A stretch of 17,856 nt of DNA from Deltaproteobacteria bacterium. Lineage in GTDB: Bacteria; Desulfobacterota; Desulfobacteria; Desulfobacterales; SURF-7. The position numbers were made by a program, and so were the translations under genes. Numbering within the stretch: the stretch's first letter is position 1; each line of letters begins with the position of its first letter. This document shows, piece after piece, positions 1-6,418 of the stretch. Location: positions 1 through 17,856 of the forward strand of contig JAFDJC010000022.1 in NCBI GenBank assembly GCA_019307665.1, in the 5' to 3' direction. The notes beneath the pieces are model-generated. The model ran no database searches. It was not told the DNA's origin and saw nothing but the letters and a program-made list of their open reading frames with translations.

Positions 1-1
1 A

Positions 2-361
2 ACAAAGGTCATCGATGCCATCGGTAGACGGGGCCACAGCGTCATCGTAGGACGGGGCGCAAATTTCATCCTTTTGCCTGAAAAAAAGTTCAGCGTGCGA
101 ACAGTCGCTATCTTTGAAAAAAGAAAAGAGAATGTCATTCGGGAGTTTGATGCATCTCCTGATCAGGCTGTAAAACGTATTCGAAAAAGAGAAGCGCGGC
201 GACAGGACTATATTAAAAAATCATTCAATGCGGATATCAATGATCCGGTAAATTATGACCTTGTTATCAATACCGGAGAAATGAATCTGGAAGATTGCGT
301 GGAAGCCGTCAAACTTTTTTATTTTAAAAAGTTTTCCATCTCAAATTTGATCAATTCATAA
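2..361 (+). CDS. Cytidylate kinase-like family protein, 3' end (5' truncated by window edge)
   Basis: The reading frame is open from base 2, so the gene starts upstream of the window; about 119 C-terminal residues are visible. They contain a GRGANFIL segment (approximately residues 17-24 of the fragment), an Arg-rich stretch with RKREARRQDYIKK, and a closing DPVNYDLVINTGEM segment. These match the C-terminal half of the cytidylate-kinase-like family (AAA-type NMP kinase fold), where the Arg-rich part corresponds to the LID region and the NYDLVINT part to the last core strand. The P-loop would lie upstream of the window and cannot be checked. The family is common in anaerobic bacteria, often as a stand-alone protein distinct from true Cmk, and its substrate is generally not established. 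A TTG at 74 could be read as a start, but the family similarity begins well before it. The gene converges on the acyl-CoA-dehydrogenase-like gene. Confidence 0.8.
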   Translation, partial: TKVIDAIGRRGHSVIVGRGANFILLPEKKFSVRTVAIFEKRKENVIREFDASPDQAVKRIRKREARRQDYIKKSFNADINDPVNYDLVINTGEMNLEDCVEAVKLFYFKKFSISNLINS

Positions 362-429
362 AAAGTCAAAATTGTGATTGCTTTGTAAAAAGTACAATCG
401 AACAGGAATTGCGTTTAGCTTCACTAAAT

Positions 430-1386
430 TCAAATTGTCTCCTTATAATGCGACCAGGCTGTATTTAAACGGCTGGCGCGCGCTTTCTCTGCAATATTCA
501 TCAAAGCGCTGTCCCTTTTCCAGGCACTCTTAATTTCCGGTTCAACATTTTCCCATAGCGGATCAAGATCGGAAATCAGCTGTTTTGTCTGTGTTAACAG
601 CCCCCCAAGGGCAATATGAACTGCAGGCAATGAAGAATCACTTATGGCAAGTGTCTTTGTGGCAACTATCAGGCTGAGAATTTGCTCGCCGGTATTTTTC
701 GGCCATCTGAATTGTTTTGCAATACGAAAAAGGTATCCGAGAATGGCGGCATTTACGTGAAGATCTTCCAGGGTTCGAAACGGTTTGATATAGGATGTAT
801 AGCCATCGCCCGGAAGGATTCGGGAATCTTTCACGATAACGTCATTCAGGTGGATAATGCCATGGCTGATTTCAGGTACAAAGGGAAGGTCTTTCATAAC
901 CTCAACCGTCAATCCCGTTGCGCTCCTTTCAAGCAGTACTAACTTGAGTCGATTTTTTCCGTCATTCCCCATACCTTTCGAGGCAGCCACAAGGAACAGC
1001 TCTGCTTCAGCAGCGCACGTAACAAATTGTTTTCTACCGTTAAGTCTCCATTCCGACTTGCTGCTGTTTTCGGCAGGTTCAAGCCTGCTCTTTATTGCGC
1101 GGGGATGCCCTCCGTCTTCTTCTGTTACGCAAAAAGAAACAATTGTCTCTTTCGGCAGATCCGGGACAAGTTTTTGCAGGGCAGCATGGTACCCTGCTGC
1201 AAATGCAAAAGCGACCCGGTCGGCATAGAAGCCGCCGGCCACTGCCATGTCAACAGGTTCTTCCAATGTCGATATTCTCCAATAATATACTTTCTTCCAG
1301 TCCTCAAAAGTGTTAAATCGGGCTGCTGTCTTTTCAGGTAGGGCAGAAAGAAGCCGGTCTATTATATTTAGTCGTTTTTCTTTCAT
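430..1386 (-). CDS. Acyl-CoA dehydrogenase-like flavoprotein, short and diverged
   Basis: A 318-residue protein resembling the middle and part of the C-terminal domain of acyl-CoA dehydrogenases. The motif CVTEEDGGHP (86-95) sits where the family has its FAD-contacting 'TEP.AGSD' segment, and LNGRKQFVTCAAEAELFLV (115-133) matches the 'l.G.K.fit.a..ad' beta-domain signature. The protein is some 60 residues shorter than usual (about 380), with a reduced N-terminal helical domain. The C-terminal segment that in canonical enzymes carries the catalytic Glu with a following GTN motif is not recognisable. It may therefore bind a flavin or acyl-CoA without classical dehydrogenation, or have a different substrate. 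It lies 18 bp downstream of the Fe-S gene on the same strand, so co-transcription is likely and the two may exchange electrons. The family fold is fairly sure; activity and substrate are not. The ATG start has only a weak upstream AAGG. Confidence 0.75.
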   Translation of the reverse strand: MKEKRLNIIDRLLSALPEKTAARFNTFEDWKKVYYWRISTLEEPVDMAVAGGFYADRVAFAFAAGYHAALQKLVPDLPKETIVSFCVTEEDGGHPRAIKSRLEPAENSSKSEWRLNGRKQFVTCAAEAELFLVAASKGMGNDGKNRLKLVLLERSATGLTVEVMKDLPFVPEISHGIIHLNDVIVKDSRILPGDGYTSYIKPFRTLEDLHVNAAILGYLFRIAKQFRWPKNTGEQILSLIVATKTLAISDSSLPAVHIALGGLLTQTKQLISDLDPLWENVEPEIKSAWKRDSALMNIAEKARASRLNTAWSHYKETI

Positions 1387-1404
1387 TTGTTAAAAACGCC
1401 TTTT

Positions 1405-2751
1405 TTATTTTAATAGAGGAACCATTATCTGGAAGCCTTTTTTAAAAAGCGTTTGCACTATGGATATGTCTAATAATTTTCTAAGCGCTTTTAAAAGTAA
1501 AAACTTCCTAGGCGCCAACGGGTAGTTGTTAAGGGAACCTTCATCTATCATAAACGGTTTGCCCCAGAGGCTCATAATGCTGTGATATGTGATGATGGCT
1601 ATCAAATCCCAGGCTCTTTTATAGTGATCTTCCGGATAATTGATTGTTTCACCCATTGCCATGCGCTGAATTTCCACAAGGTGATAGACGTCGATTTTAC
1701 TCTCAAATAATACTTTGGCGGTCCATAGGAGATATAGGCACCCTCCGCAGTAACTGACCATTGCTTCGGCACCGGTGGCTTCGGCCTCTTCAAACTTCTT
1801 TTTTGCTACAGCCATGATGTCATAAAGAATTGCTATCGGACGTACCCATGAAGCACCGGCCCCGAAACCGCAGCAGAGCGCGTCTTCTCGTATATGTTCC
1901 ATTTCAATGATTTCGCACCCTGCCAGTTCTAAAAGCCTTCGTGGCCGATCCCAGTATGGATCTCCTCCGCCTTTTGAATAGCAGTTATCATGTACCGTAA
2001 CTTTCAATCCTAAGTTTTTCGTGAGCTCTATGTCTCCGGCATCAATTTTATCAAGGAACCACTGGTGAAAGTTTTCAATTTCAATGCCAAGATTCACGTT
2101 CATTTCATTTGGGATGACGCTTGTCATCATCCAGTGTACGGCATCGATCATGGGAATAACCGTTTTCACATCCCATTTGTTAAAGTCTGCCCGGCATTTT
2201 TCGGCAATGCTTTTTACGACATCCAGGTATCCGCCCTGATACAGGTATGCGCCGCATTCCCAGTGATCAATGAGGTCGATGGGTGTGATCAGGTCAAGCA
2301 GTCTGCTTTTTCCCACGACAAACGGCAGCAGGTGAACATAATTTCCGATAAGAAGAACATCTCCCTTGGGCTCCCGGCTGATCCAATCCCGGGTCCATTC
2401 CATTTCTTCAGGTTCCATCAGCGCATCGAGCATTTGCCAGATATTGCTTTCCATGGTCGGGCATACAAATCTATAGATCGGCGGGGCGCCGCGCTTGTTA
2501 TAAAGGTCATTCCATCTTTCAAGGATCAGTTGATACGGTTTGCAGTCGTGCGGGCAGTAGTGATTGCACGAAAAGCATGTGGTGCAATGGGCCAATACAT
2601 GTCCGTCGGTTTTTCCGTTGATCAGATTGGCAATTTCCTCCTTTGCGAGATCAAGCGGAAGATTGAGTTCCGGGCACTTGTGAAAGCAGTCACCGCAAAG
2701 CGTACATGCTTCGGTATTAAAAACTTCTTTGTTTCTCAGATCAGTTTCCAT
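1405..2751 (-). CDS. Heterodisulfide-reductase-like (HdrD/GlpC type) Fe-S oxidoreductase
   Basis: A 448-residue soluble iron-sulfur protein. Two ferredoxin-type CxxCxxCxxxCP motifs (Cys16/19/22/26 and Cys56/59/62/66) should bind two [4Fe-4S] clusters. Two cysteine-rich CCG-type domains follow. The first is degenerate (WECGAYLYQGG, one Cys where two are usual). The second is complete, with HDNCYSKGG, then DALCCGFGAG, then SYCGGC. This order (2x[4Fe-4S] then CCG domains) is that of HdrD, GlpC and the Fe-S subunits of lactate or glycolate oxidases, which pass electrons between membrane carriers or thiols and a partner flavoprotein. In the CCG family the cysteines may hold a non-cubane cluster. 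A good ribosome site (AGGGAG) precedes the ATG. It is the first gene of a pair with the acyl-CoA-dehydrogenase-like gene, which suggests electron transfer to or from that flavoprotein. The physiological donor is unknown. Confidence 0.88.
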   Translation of the reverse strand: METDLRNKEVFNTEACTLCGDCFHKCPELNLPLDLAKEEIANLINGKTDGHVLAHCTTCFSCNHYCPHDCKPYQLILERWNDLYNKRGAPPIYRFVCPTMESNIWQMLDALMEPEEMEWTRDWISREPKGDVLLIGNYVHLLPFVVGKSRLLDLITPIDLIDHWECGAYLYQGGYLDVVKSIAEKCRADFNKWDVKTVIPMIDAVHWMMTSVIPNEMNVNLGIEIENFHQWFLDKIDAGDIELTKNLGLKVTVHDNCYSKGGGDPYWDRPRRLLELAGCEIIEMEHIREDALCCGFGAGASWVRPIAILYDIMAVAKKKFEEAEATGAEAMVSYCGGCLYLLWTAKVLFESKIDVYHLVEIQRMAMGETINYPEDHYKRAWDLIAIITYHSIMSLWGKPFMIDEGSLNNYPLAPRKFLLLKALRKLLDISIVQTLFKKGFQIMVPLLK

Positions 2752-2809
2752 ATCGACTTTTCTCCCTGATTCAAAAATAACTGGAACATATTGATACCTT
2801 TATTATTTC

Positions 2810-3082
2810 ATGCGGACGGCATACTGTATCAGGTTCTTTTCTAAAGTTACAATAAAAAATCAACAGAGCGTTAGTAGCAAACCAGTACTTTTCCCAAAAA
2901 TCTGGTCTGATAAAATAAATATCCGTACCAATAAAACCTATACTGTTATTATCCAGCCCCAGGAGGAGAGACAGTCGCTTCAAAAAACAATGTCTCAAAT
3001 AAGCAGCAATGCCAAGGCCCGTGGCATGACACCAGACATTTTGGAAAAGATCCTTGGTGAAAAAATTAAACACACGCTATAA
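2810..3082 (+). CDS. Probable antitoxin remnant upstream of a broken PIN toxin
   Basis: A 90-codon frame whose last 30 or so residues (LQKTMSQISSNAKARGM then TPDILEKILGEK) resemble the C-terminal tails of short antitoxins that precede PIN-family toxins. The N-terminal two thirds have no recognisable ribbon-helix-helix or AbrB fold, and there is no convincing ribosome site before the first ATG. It ends 13 bp before the PIN reading frame, the spacing expected of an antitoxin-toxin operon. The likeliest reading is that the 5' part of the antitoxin gene has been lost or replaced. A chance open frame remains possible for the N-terminal part. Confidence 0.35.
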   Translation: MRTAYCIRFFSKVTIKNQQSVSSKPVLFPKIWSDKINIRTNKTYTVIIQPQEERQSLQKTMSQISSNAKARGMTPDILEKILGEKIKHTL

Positions 3083-3095
3083 AGGTATATGCTAA

Positions 3096-3503
3096 TTGCG
3101 CTTGGTTTTTGATACAAATATTCTCATCAGTGCCATACTCTTTGAAGGCTCAAAACCATCACAAGCTTTTAATACTGGTGTTAAACATGGAGTTATTCTA
3201 CTTTCCTCTACTACACTTACGTAATTAGAAGATGTATTATGGCGAAAGAAATTTAACAGATATATCACCAATGAAGAACGTATACAGTTTCTGTCCAGCT
3301 TCATCCTTCACACCACTTCCATTGAAACTGATGAGACAATCACAGAATGCCGGGACCCAAAAGACAATAAATTTCTGGAGCTTGGTGTCTGTGGAAAAGC
3401 AGATTTCATTATTTCCGGTGATGAAGACTTACTTATCCTGAATCCCTTTCGTAATATTCAAATATTATCACCTGACAACTTTATTAAAATTTATTCCAAA
3501 TAA
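3096..3503 (+). pseudogene. PIN-domain toxin (COG1569-like), interrupted by a nonsense codon
   Basis: Reading from TTG 3096 gives MRLVFDTNILISAILFEG, a textbook PIN-domain N-terminus with Asp6 in the DTN motif. The frame is stopped by TAA at 3222-3224 (codon 43), then continues in the same frame through LEDVLWRKKFNRYI, the acidic segment ECRDPKDNKFLEL and ISGDEDLLIL to TAA 3501-3503. The 135-residue length, without the stop, fits this family of putative RNase toxins. Relatives typically have Glu at the interrupted position (...TL-E-L..VL.R.KF), and a single G-to-T change would turn GAA into TAA. Apart from this one codon the sequence is well preserved, so the inactivation looks recent. A sequencing error cannot be excluded. 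An AAGG at 3082-3085 is a plausible ribosome site for the TTG. Confidence 0.8.
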
Positions 3504-3632
3504 AACAAAAATCTTTAAAAAAGTTCGTTCGGACTAACAATGCCCCCGCTTAAGTGATCGGCTTATGGGAAATCTACCCTGTCTTTTTTTTAAAACATGA
3601 TAAATTTTGGGGAAAGTCCAGCGACAAACACG

Positions 3633-3661
3633 TTGACAGCAAAACGTTATGATGTTATGAT
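3633..3661 (+). promoter_or_regulatory. Promoter of the RHH/RelE toxin-antitoxin operon
   Basis: TTGACA at 3633-3638, a 17-bp spacer and TATGAT at 3656-3661 make a near-consensus sigma-70 promoter. It ends about 30 bp upstream of the antitoxin ATG, which has a strong ribosome site (GGAGGGG, 3679-3685). It is one of the best-matching promoters in the window. The -10 is embedded in a tandem octamer repeat. Confidence 0.7.
3646..3661 (+). repeat. Tandem octamer GTTATGAT x2, probable antitoxin operator
   Basis: Two perfect head-to-tail copies of GTTATGAT (3646-3653 and 3654-3661) cover the spacer end and the whole -10 element. Ribbon-helix-helix antitoxins commonly bind repeated short operator half-sites over their own promoter, so this is the natural candidate for autoregulation. 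The assignment as operator is inference; the repeat itself is plain in the sequence. Confidence 0.5.
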
Positions 3662-3690
3662 GCCATTGCTAACAATTTGGAGGGGAAAGT

Positions 3691-3924
3691 ATGGCAACAT
3701 TATCAAAACGTTCAACCATCTATTTAGACCCAACTCTTCATCAGGCATTACGGCTTAAAGCTCTTGAGACATCACGCTCAATGTCGGAAATAATTAATGA
3801 AGCGTTGAAAGAAACCCTTGCCGAAGATGCTGAAGATCTCGCTGCCTTCGATGAAAGAACTGATGAGCCTCTGATCAGCTATGAACAAATGGTTAAGAGG
3901 CTTAAAGAAGATGGCCGCATATAA
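3691..3924 (+). CDS. Ribbon-helix-helix (CopG/RelB-like) antitoxin
   Basis: A 77-residue protein. A short basic strand (SKRSTIYLD, about 5-13) precedes a helix (about 14-27) and a second helix beginning RSMSEIINEALKETL (about 29-43), the pattern of ribbon-helix-helix DNA-binding antitoxins. The acidic C-terminal part (EDAEDLAAFDERTDEPLISYEQMVKRLKEDG, in the last 35 residues) would be the toxin-neutralising segment; an ISYEQ(M/F)VKRLK-type ending is typical of RelE-partnered RHH antitoxins. Its 3' end overlaps the toxin gene by 14 bp, giving translational coupling. It is expected to bind its promoter with the toxin and repress the operon, probably at the GTTATGAT repeats. The strong ribosome site at spacing 5 fixes the ATG. 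Confidence 0.88.
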   Translation: MATLSKRSTIYLDPTLHQALRLKALETSRSMSEIINEALKETLAEDAEDLAAFDERTDEPLISYEQMVKRLKEDGRI

Positions 3925-4168
3925 AATTTTTTTCAAAAAGTCGGTTTGGAAAGATTTTAAATCAATCCCAGGTAAAGATTTAACAAAAATTCTTAGCTGC
4001 ATTGAATCACTCGGTGATAACCCACATCAACCCAGCTGTAAAAAGTTGAGTGGCAAAGAGAGGTATCGGTTACGATACGGACGATACCGTATTATCTATT
4101 CCATTCAAGATGACGAGCTTACTATCTGGATTGTTAAAGTTGGACATCGTAAAAACATATATAGCTGA
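3911..4168 (+). CDS. RelE/ParE-superfamily toxin
   Basis: An 85-residue basic protein. It starts MAAYKIFFKKSVWKDF, and after a helical region has KKLSGKERYRLRYGRYRI followed by IYSIQDDELTIWIVKVGHRKNIY. The 'L.g..YRLR.G.YRiiY.i.d..l.i.vv.vghR...Y' pattern is characteristic of the RelE/StbE group of ribosome-dependent mRNA interferases, and the C-terminal Arg80 and Tyr84 occupy positions often catalytic in that group. The ATG at 3911 overlaps the antitoxin and matches family N-termini; an upstream ATG at 3881 would add ten residues not seen in relatives. No disruptions are visible, so the pair should be functional, unlike the PIN locus just upstream. Confidence 0.88.
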   Translation: MAAYKIFFKKSVWKDFKSIPGKDLTKILSCIESLGDNPHQPSCKKLSGKERYRLRYGRYRIIYSIQDDELTIWIVKVGHRKNIYS

Positions 4169-4241
4169 AGCAAACAAATAAATTCAGTAGACAAAAAAGC
4201 TACGCCGCTGATTGTAACGTTAAAACCAAAGAGAGGAGTAT

Positions 4242-5033
4242 ATGGATAAAAAAAACAAGATAGATATGAGTAAATACAGGCCTTTTGCAAAATCGACATT
4301 ATCTTGCGAGGTCAGAGAAATTAAAGAAAAAAAAATAGTATGGCCTGAGATGATCAAAAGAGATTTGGGCGATGGTATTGTATCCAGAATAATTGAAAAG
4401 AAAGATATCGTAAATGTGGCTGAATTTTGGAGAGAATCGTATCCGGAAATATACGGTTCTCAGCATGAATGGATGCTGCGCCCTGAAGAATACGAAGGCC
4501 GGGTAGCTTTAAAGGACAACTTGAAGGAAGATTCTGAAAATAAAATATATTTTATATCGATTGGTGAAGTAGAGAAATCAGGAAAAATTATGTTCGCCAA
4601 TATGGTTACCAAATATGATCATAATCTTCAAATCGAATTAACTTTCTTTGCCATACATCCAGACGTTAGAAAGGGAAAGGGTGGATTTAACATATGGAAA
4701 GAATTATCAGAATTCTACAAATGGGTGGAGGCCACCGGCGCAGAGTATGTAACCGTTTTTTTAGAAACATGGCATAATACTACACAACACATCTGGTTCC
4801 AAAGAATGGGGTTTAAAATTGCCGGGATTTTCCCGGGAAACTACACAAGATGGTGCGGAGATCAAAATGAATACAGAGGCTGCACTGTACACATGTATCG
4901 CCTTATAAATAATGGTGAAAAGTATACAAATAATTCTACAGACTGGAAACTTTTGCCTGAAGTAAAAGAGCTATGGGACTTTATGGAAAAAATTAATGCA
5001 AAATCAGAAGATATCGCCATCAAGGATATATAA
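4242..5033 (+). CDS. GNAT-family N-acetyltransferase of unknown substrate
   Basis: A 263-residue protein with a GNAT core at about residues 45-220. The acetyl-CoA pyrophosphate loop is visible as HPDVRKGKGG (139-148), the Arg/Gly-rich motif A. It is followed by a helix and by a strand and helix ending HIWFQRMGFKIAGIFPGNY, the usual 'a..lY...GF...g' motif B. The N-terminal 45 residues and the last 40 lie outside the GNAT core. The region after motif B is rich in Trp, Cys and Tyr (RWCGDQNEYRGCTVHMYRL), which may line the acceptor site. The ribosome site GAGAGGAG at 4230-4237 fixes the ATG. The gene is visibly AT-rich and sits in the accessory stretch after the toxin-antitoxin pair, but it is far longer than TacT-type GNAT toxins and has no RHH partner of its own. 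Substrate and pathway are unknown. Confidence 0.75.
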   Translation: MDKKNKIDMSKYRPFAKSTLSCEVREIKEKKIVWPEMIKRDLGDGIVSRIIEKKDIVNVAEFWRESYPEIYGSQHEWMLRPEEYEGRVALKDNLKEDSENKIYFISIGEVEKSGKIMFANMVTKYDHNLQIELTFFAIHPDVRKGKGGFNIWKELSEFYKWVEATGAEYVTVFLETWHNTTQHIWFQRMGFKIAGIFPGNYTRWCGDQNEYRGCTVHMYRLINNGEKYTNNSTDWKLLPEVKELWDFMEKINAKSEDIAIKDI

Positions 5034-5069
5034 ACCCATCAATTCTGTATAATGAGAAATAGAGGAATC

Positions 5070-6272
5070 ATGCCACGAAAGCCCAGTAACCTTTCAACAG
5101 ACCTCCGCGGCGCAGGGAGTTTAACGATTGAAGCCATTACCGCCATTACCGATATAGTAGAATCATTACATCACACGATAACTAGTTCTTCAATGACACT
5201 TGACAAGCAGGATCAGCATCGGACAAAGGGTATCACGGGAACGGTTTACCGAAACATCCGTTCGGTTACCGAGTTGGTGGGGGACGGAATCGATGCTCTG
5301 CTCGACCGATTCAGCTTGATGCTCAATGAAAAGGACTCATCCCCCGGTCGTGAAGCCGTTCTTTCCGCATTAAATGGTGTCCTCGGAGATCATCTTGTCG
5401 CCAGGAACAATCCGCTTGCCATTCCAATGCAGTTTCGTTGTAATGGGAAACCTTTGAACGAACAAGCGCTTTTTGAAGTGATTCAGCAATCCAACGGAAG
5501 GCTTGCCATAATGGTACACGGATCATGTATGAATGATTTGCAATGGGACAGGCAGGGGCATAACCATGGCGCAGCCCTATCCCGCGATCTGGGATTTGTA
5601 CCGGTTTACCTCCATTATAATACCGGACTTCACATTTCTGAAAATGGTAGAAAATTTTCCGATCTCCTTGAAACAATCATTGATCAATCGCCTAAACCGA
5701 TAGAGCTTTTCATCATTGCCCACAGCATGGGAGGGCTTGTTTCCCGCAGCGCCTGCCATTACGGGAAAATATCCGGCAATACATGGCTGAATAATCTTCG
5801 AAAGCTCGTATTCCTCGGCACGCCGCATCACGGGGCATCATTGGAGAAAGGCGGCAACTTTATCGAGACCATCCTGGAAATAAGCCCGTATAGCGCCCCC
5901 TTCTCTCGCCTGGGAAAAATCAGGAGCTGTGGCATTACTGATTTGCGTTATGGTAATGTTGTGGACGAAGATTGGAAAGGACGCGACAGGTTCGAATTTT
6001 CAGGGGATCAACGAAATCCCGTACCTCTGCCGGAAGGCGTACAGTGTTATTCAATAGCCGCAACTAAGGGCAAAGAATCAAACAAACTCGGTGATGATAT
6101 TATCGGAGACGGCCTCGTGACATTACGCAGTGCTTTGGGGCGGCATAAAAATGCCAAATTAAATCTTTTATTTCCGGAAACCAATCAGTGGGTTGGCCGA
6201 AATATGAACCATATGGATCTTCTCAGTCATCCTAAAGTATATAAAACCATTAAAAAGTGGTTAAAAAGCTAA
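5070..6272 (+). CDS. PGAP1-like alpha/beta-hydrolase (lipase/esterase)
   Basis: A 400-residue protein from ATG 5070. An upstream in-frame ATG (5052) lacks a ribosome site, whereas AGAGGA precedes 5070. The C-terminal 260 residues form an alpha/beta-hydrolase: MVHG (148-151, oxyanion region), the nucleophile elbow AHSMGG with Ser219, then FLGTPHHGA (248-256). Likely acid and base are Asp347 in GDGLV and His381 in NHMDLL. The order resembles PGAP1/triacylglycerol-lipase-like esterases. The N-terminal 140 residues carry the GITGTVYRNIRSVTELVGDG and REAVLSALNGVLGDHL segments found in a family of bacterial lipase-like proteins. No signal peptide is apparent, so it is probably cytoplasmic. The natural ester substrate is unknown. 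It follows the GNAT gene by 36 bp and could share its transcript. Confidence 0.8.
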   Translation: MPRKPSNLSTDLRGAGSLTIEAITAITDIVESLHHTITSSSMTLDKQDQHRTKGITGTVYRNIRSVTELVGDGIDALLDRFSLMLNEKDSSPGREAVLSALNGVLGDHLVARNNPLAIPMQFRCNGKPLNEQALFEVIQQSNGRLAIMVHGSCMNDLQWDRQGHNHGAALSRDLGFVPVYLHYNTGLHISENGRKFSDLLETIIDQSPKPIELFIIAHSMGGLVSRSACHYGKISGNTWLNNLRKLVFLGTPHHGASLEKGGNFIETILEISPYSAPFSRLGKIRSCGITDLRYGNVVDEDWKGRDRFEFSGDQRNPVPLPEGVQCYSIAATKGKESNKLGDDIIGDGLVTLRSALGRHKNAKLNLLFPETNQWVGRNMNHMDLLSHPKVYKTIKKWLKS

Positions 6273-6287
6273 GGGCTCGCGAAAGAG

Positions 6288-6327
6288 TACAATCGACGAA
6301 ATTGTATAGAATTGTAAAAGAATTGTA
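6288..6327. repeat. Helically phased ATTGTA repeats with one inverted copy
   Basis: ATTGTA occurs at 6301-6306, 6311-6316 and 6322-6327, that is every 10-11 bp, and an inverted copy TACAAT lies at 6288-6293. The copies are on one face of the helix, just upstream of the probable acyltransferase promoter. They could be half-sites for a regulator or simply AT-rich intergenic sequence. Confidence 0.3.
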
Positions 6328-6343
6328 AAAACAAAATATCTTA

Positions 6344-6372
6344 TTTATTTCCCCTTGTTCATCCCCTATAAT
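6344..6372 (+). promoter_or_regulatory. Possible promoter of the acyltransferase gene
   Basis: A perfect -10 TATAAT is at 6367-6372; 17 bp upstream there is only a weak -35 (TTTATT, 6344-6349). It is 46 bp before the proposed ATT start and 34 bp before a strong ribosome site, so transcription would begin appropriately. The weak -35 may mean activator dependence, possibly through the phased repeats immediately upstream. Confidence 0.4.
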
Positions 6373-6418
6373 TTATGATTTATGCCATCTGCTATTATTT
6401 TTAAACGGAGGTCGAATT

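Noticed and set aside
383..397. TTGTA/TACAA hairpin in the convergent gap, as a terminator
   Set aside because: The 5-bp A/T-rich stem is too weak and no T tract follows on either strand.
682..1341. Several plus-strand open frames
   Set aside because: They overlap one another and the acyl-CoA-dehydrogenase-like gene on the opposite strand and have no protein-like features.
2065..2769. Long plus-strand open frame of 234 codons
   Set aside because: It is the complementary shadow of the Fe-S protein gene, which has clear cluster motifs and a ribosome site on the minus strand.
2961..2992. AGGAGG at 2961-2966 as ribosome site for an internal antitoxin start
   Set aside because: There is no ATG, GTG or TTG at a usable distance; the next ATG is 23 bp downstream and would leave only 30 residues.
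4242..5033. GNAT protein as a TacT-like toxin
   Set aside because: It is much longer than those toxins, and the adjacent RHH antitoxin already overlaps a RelE-type toxin.
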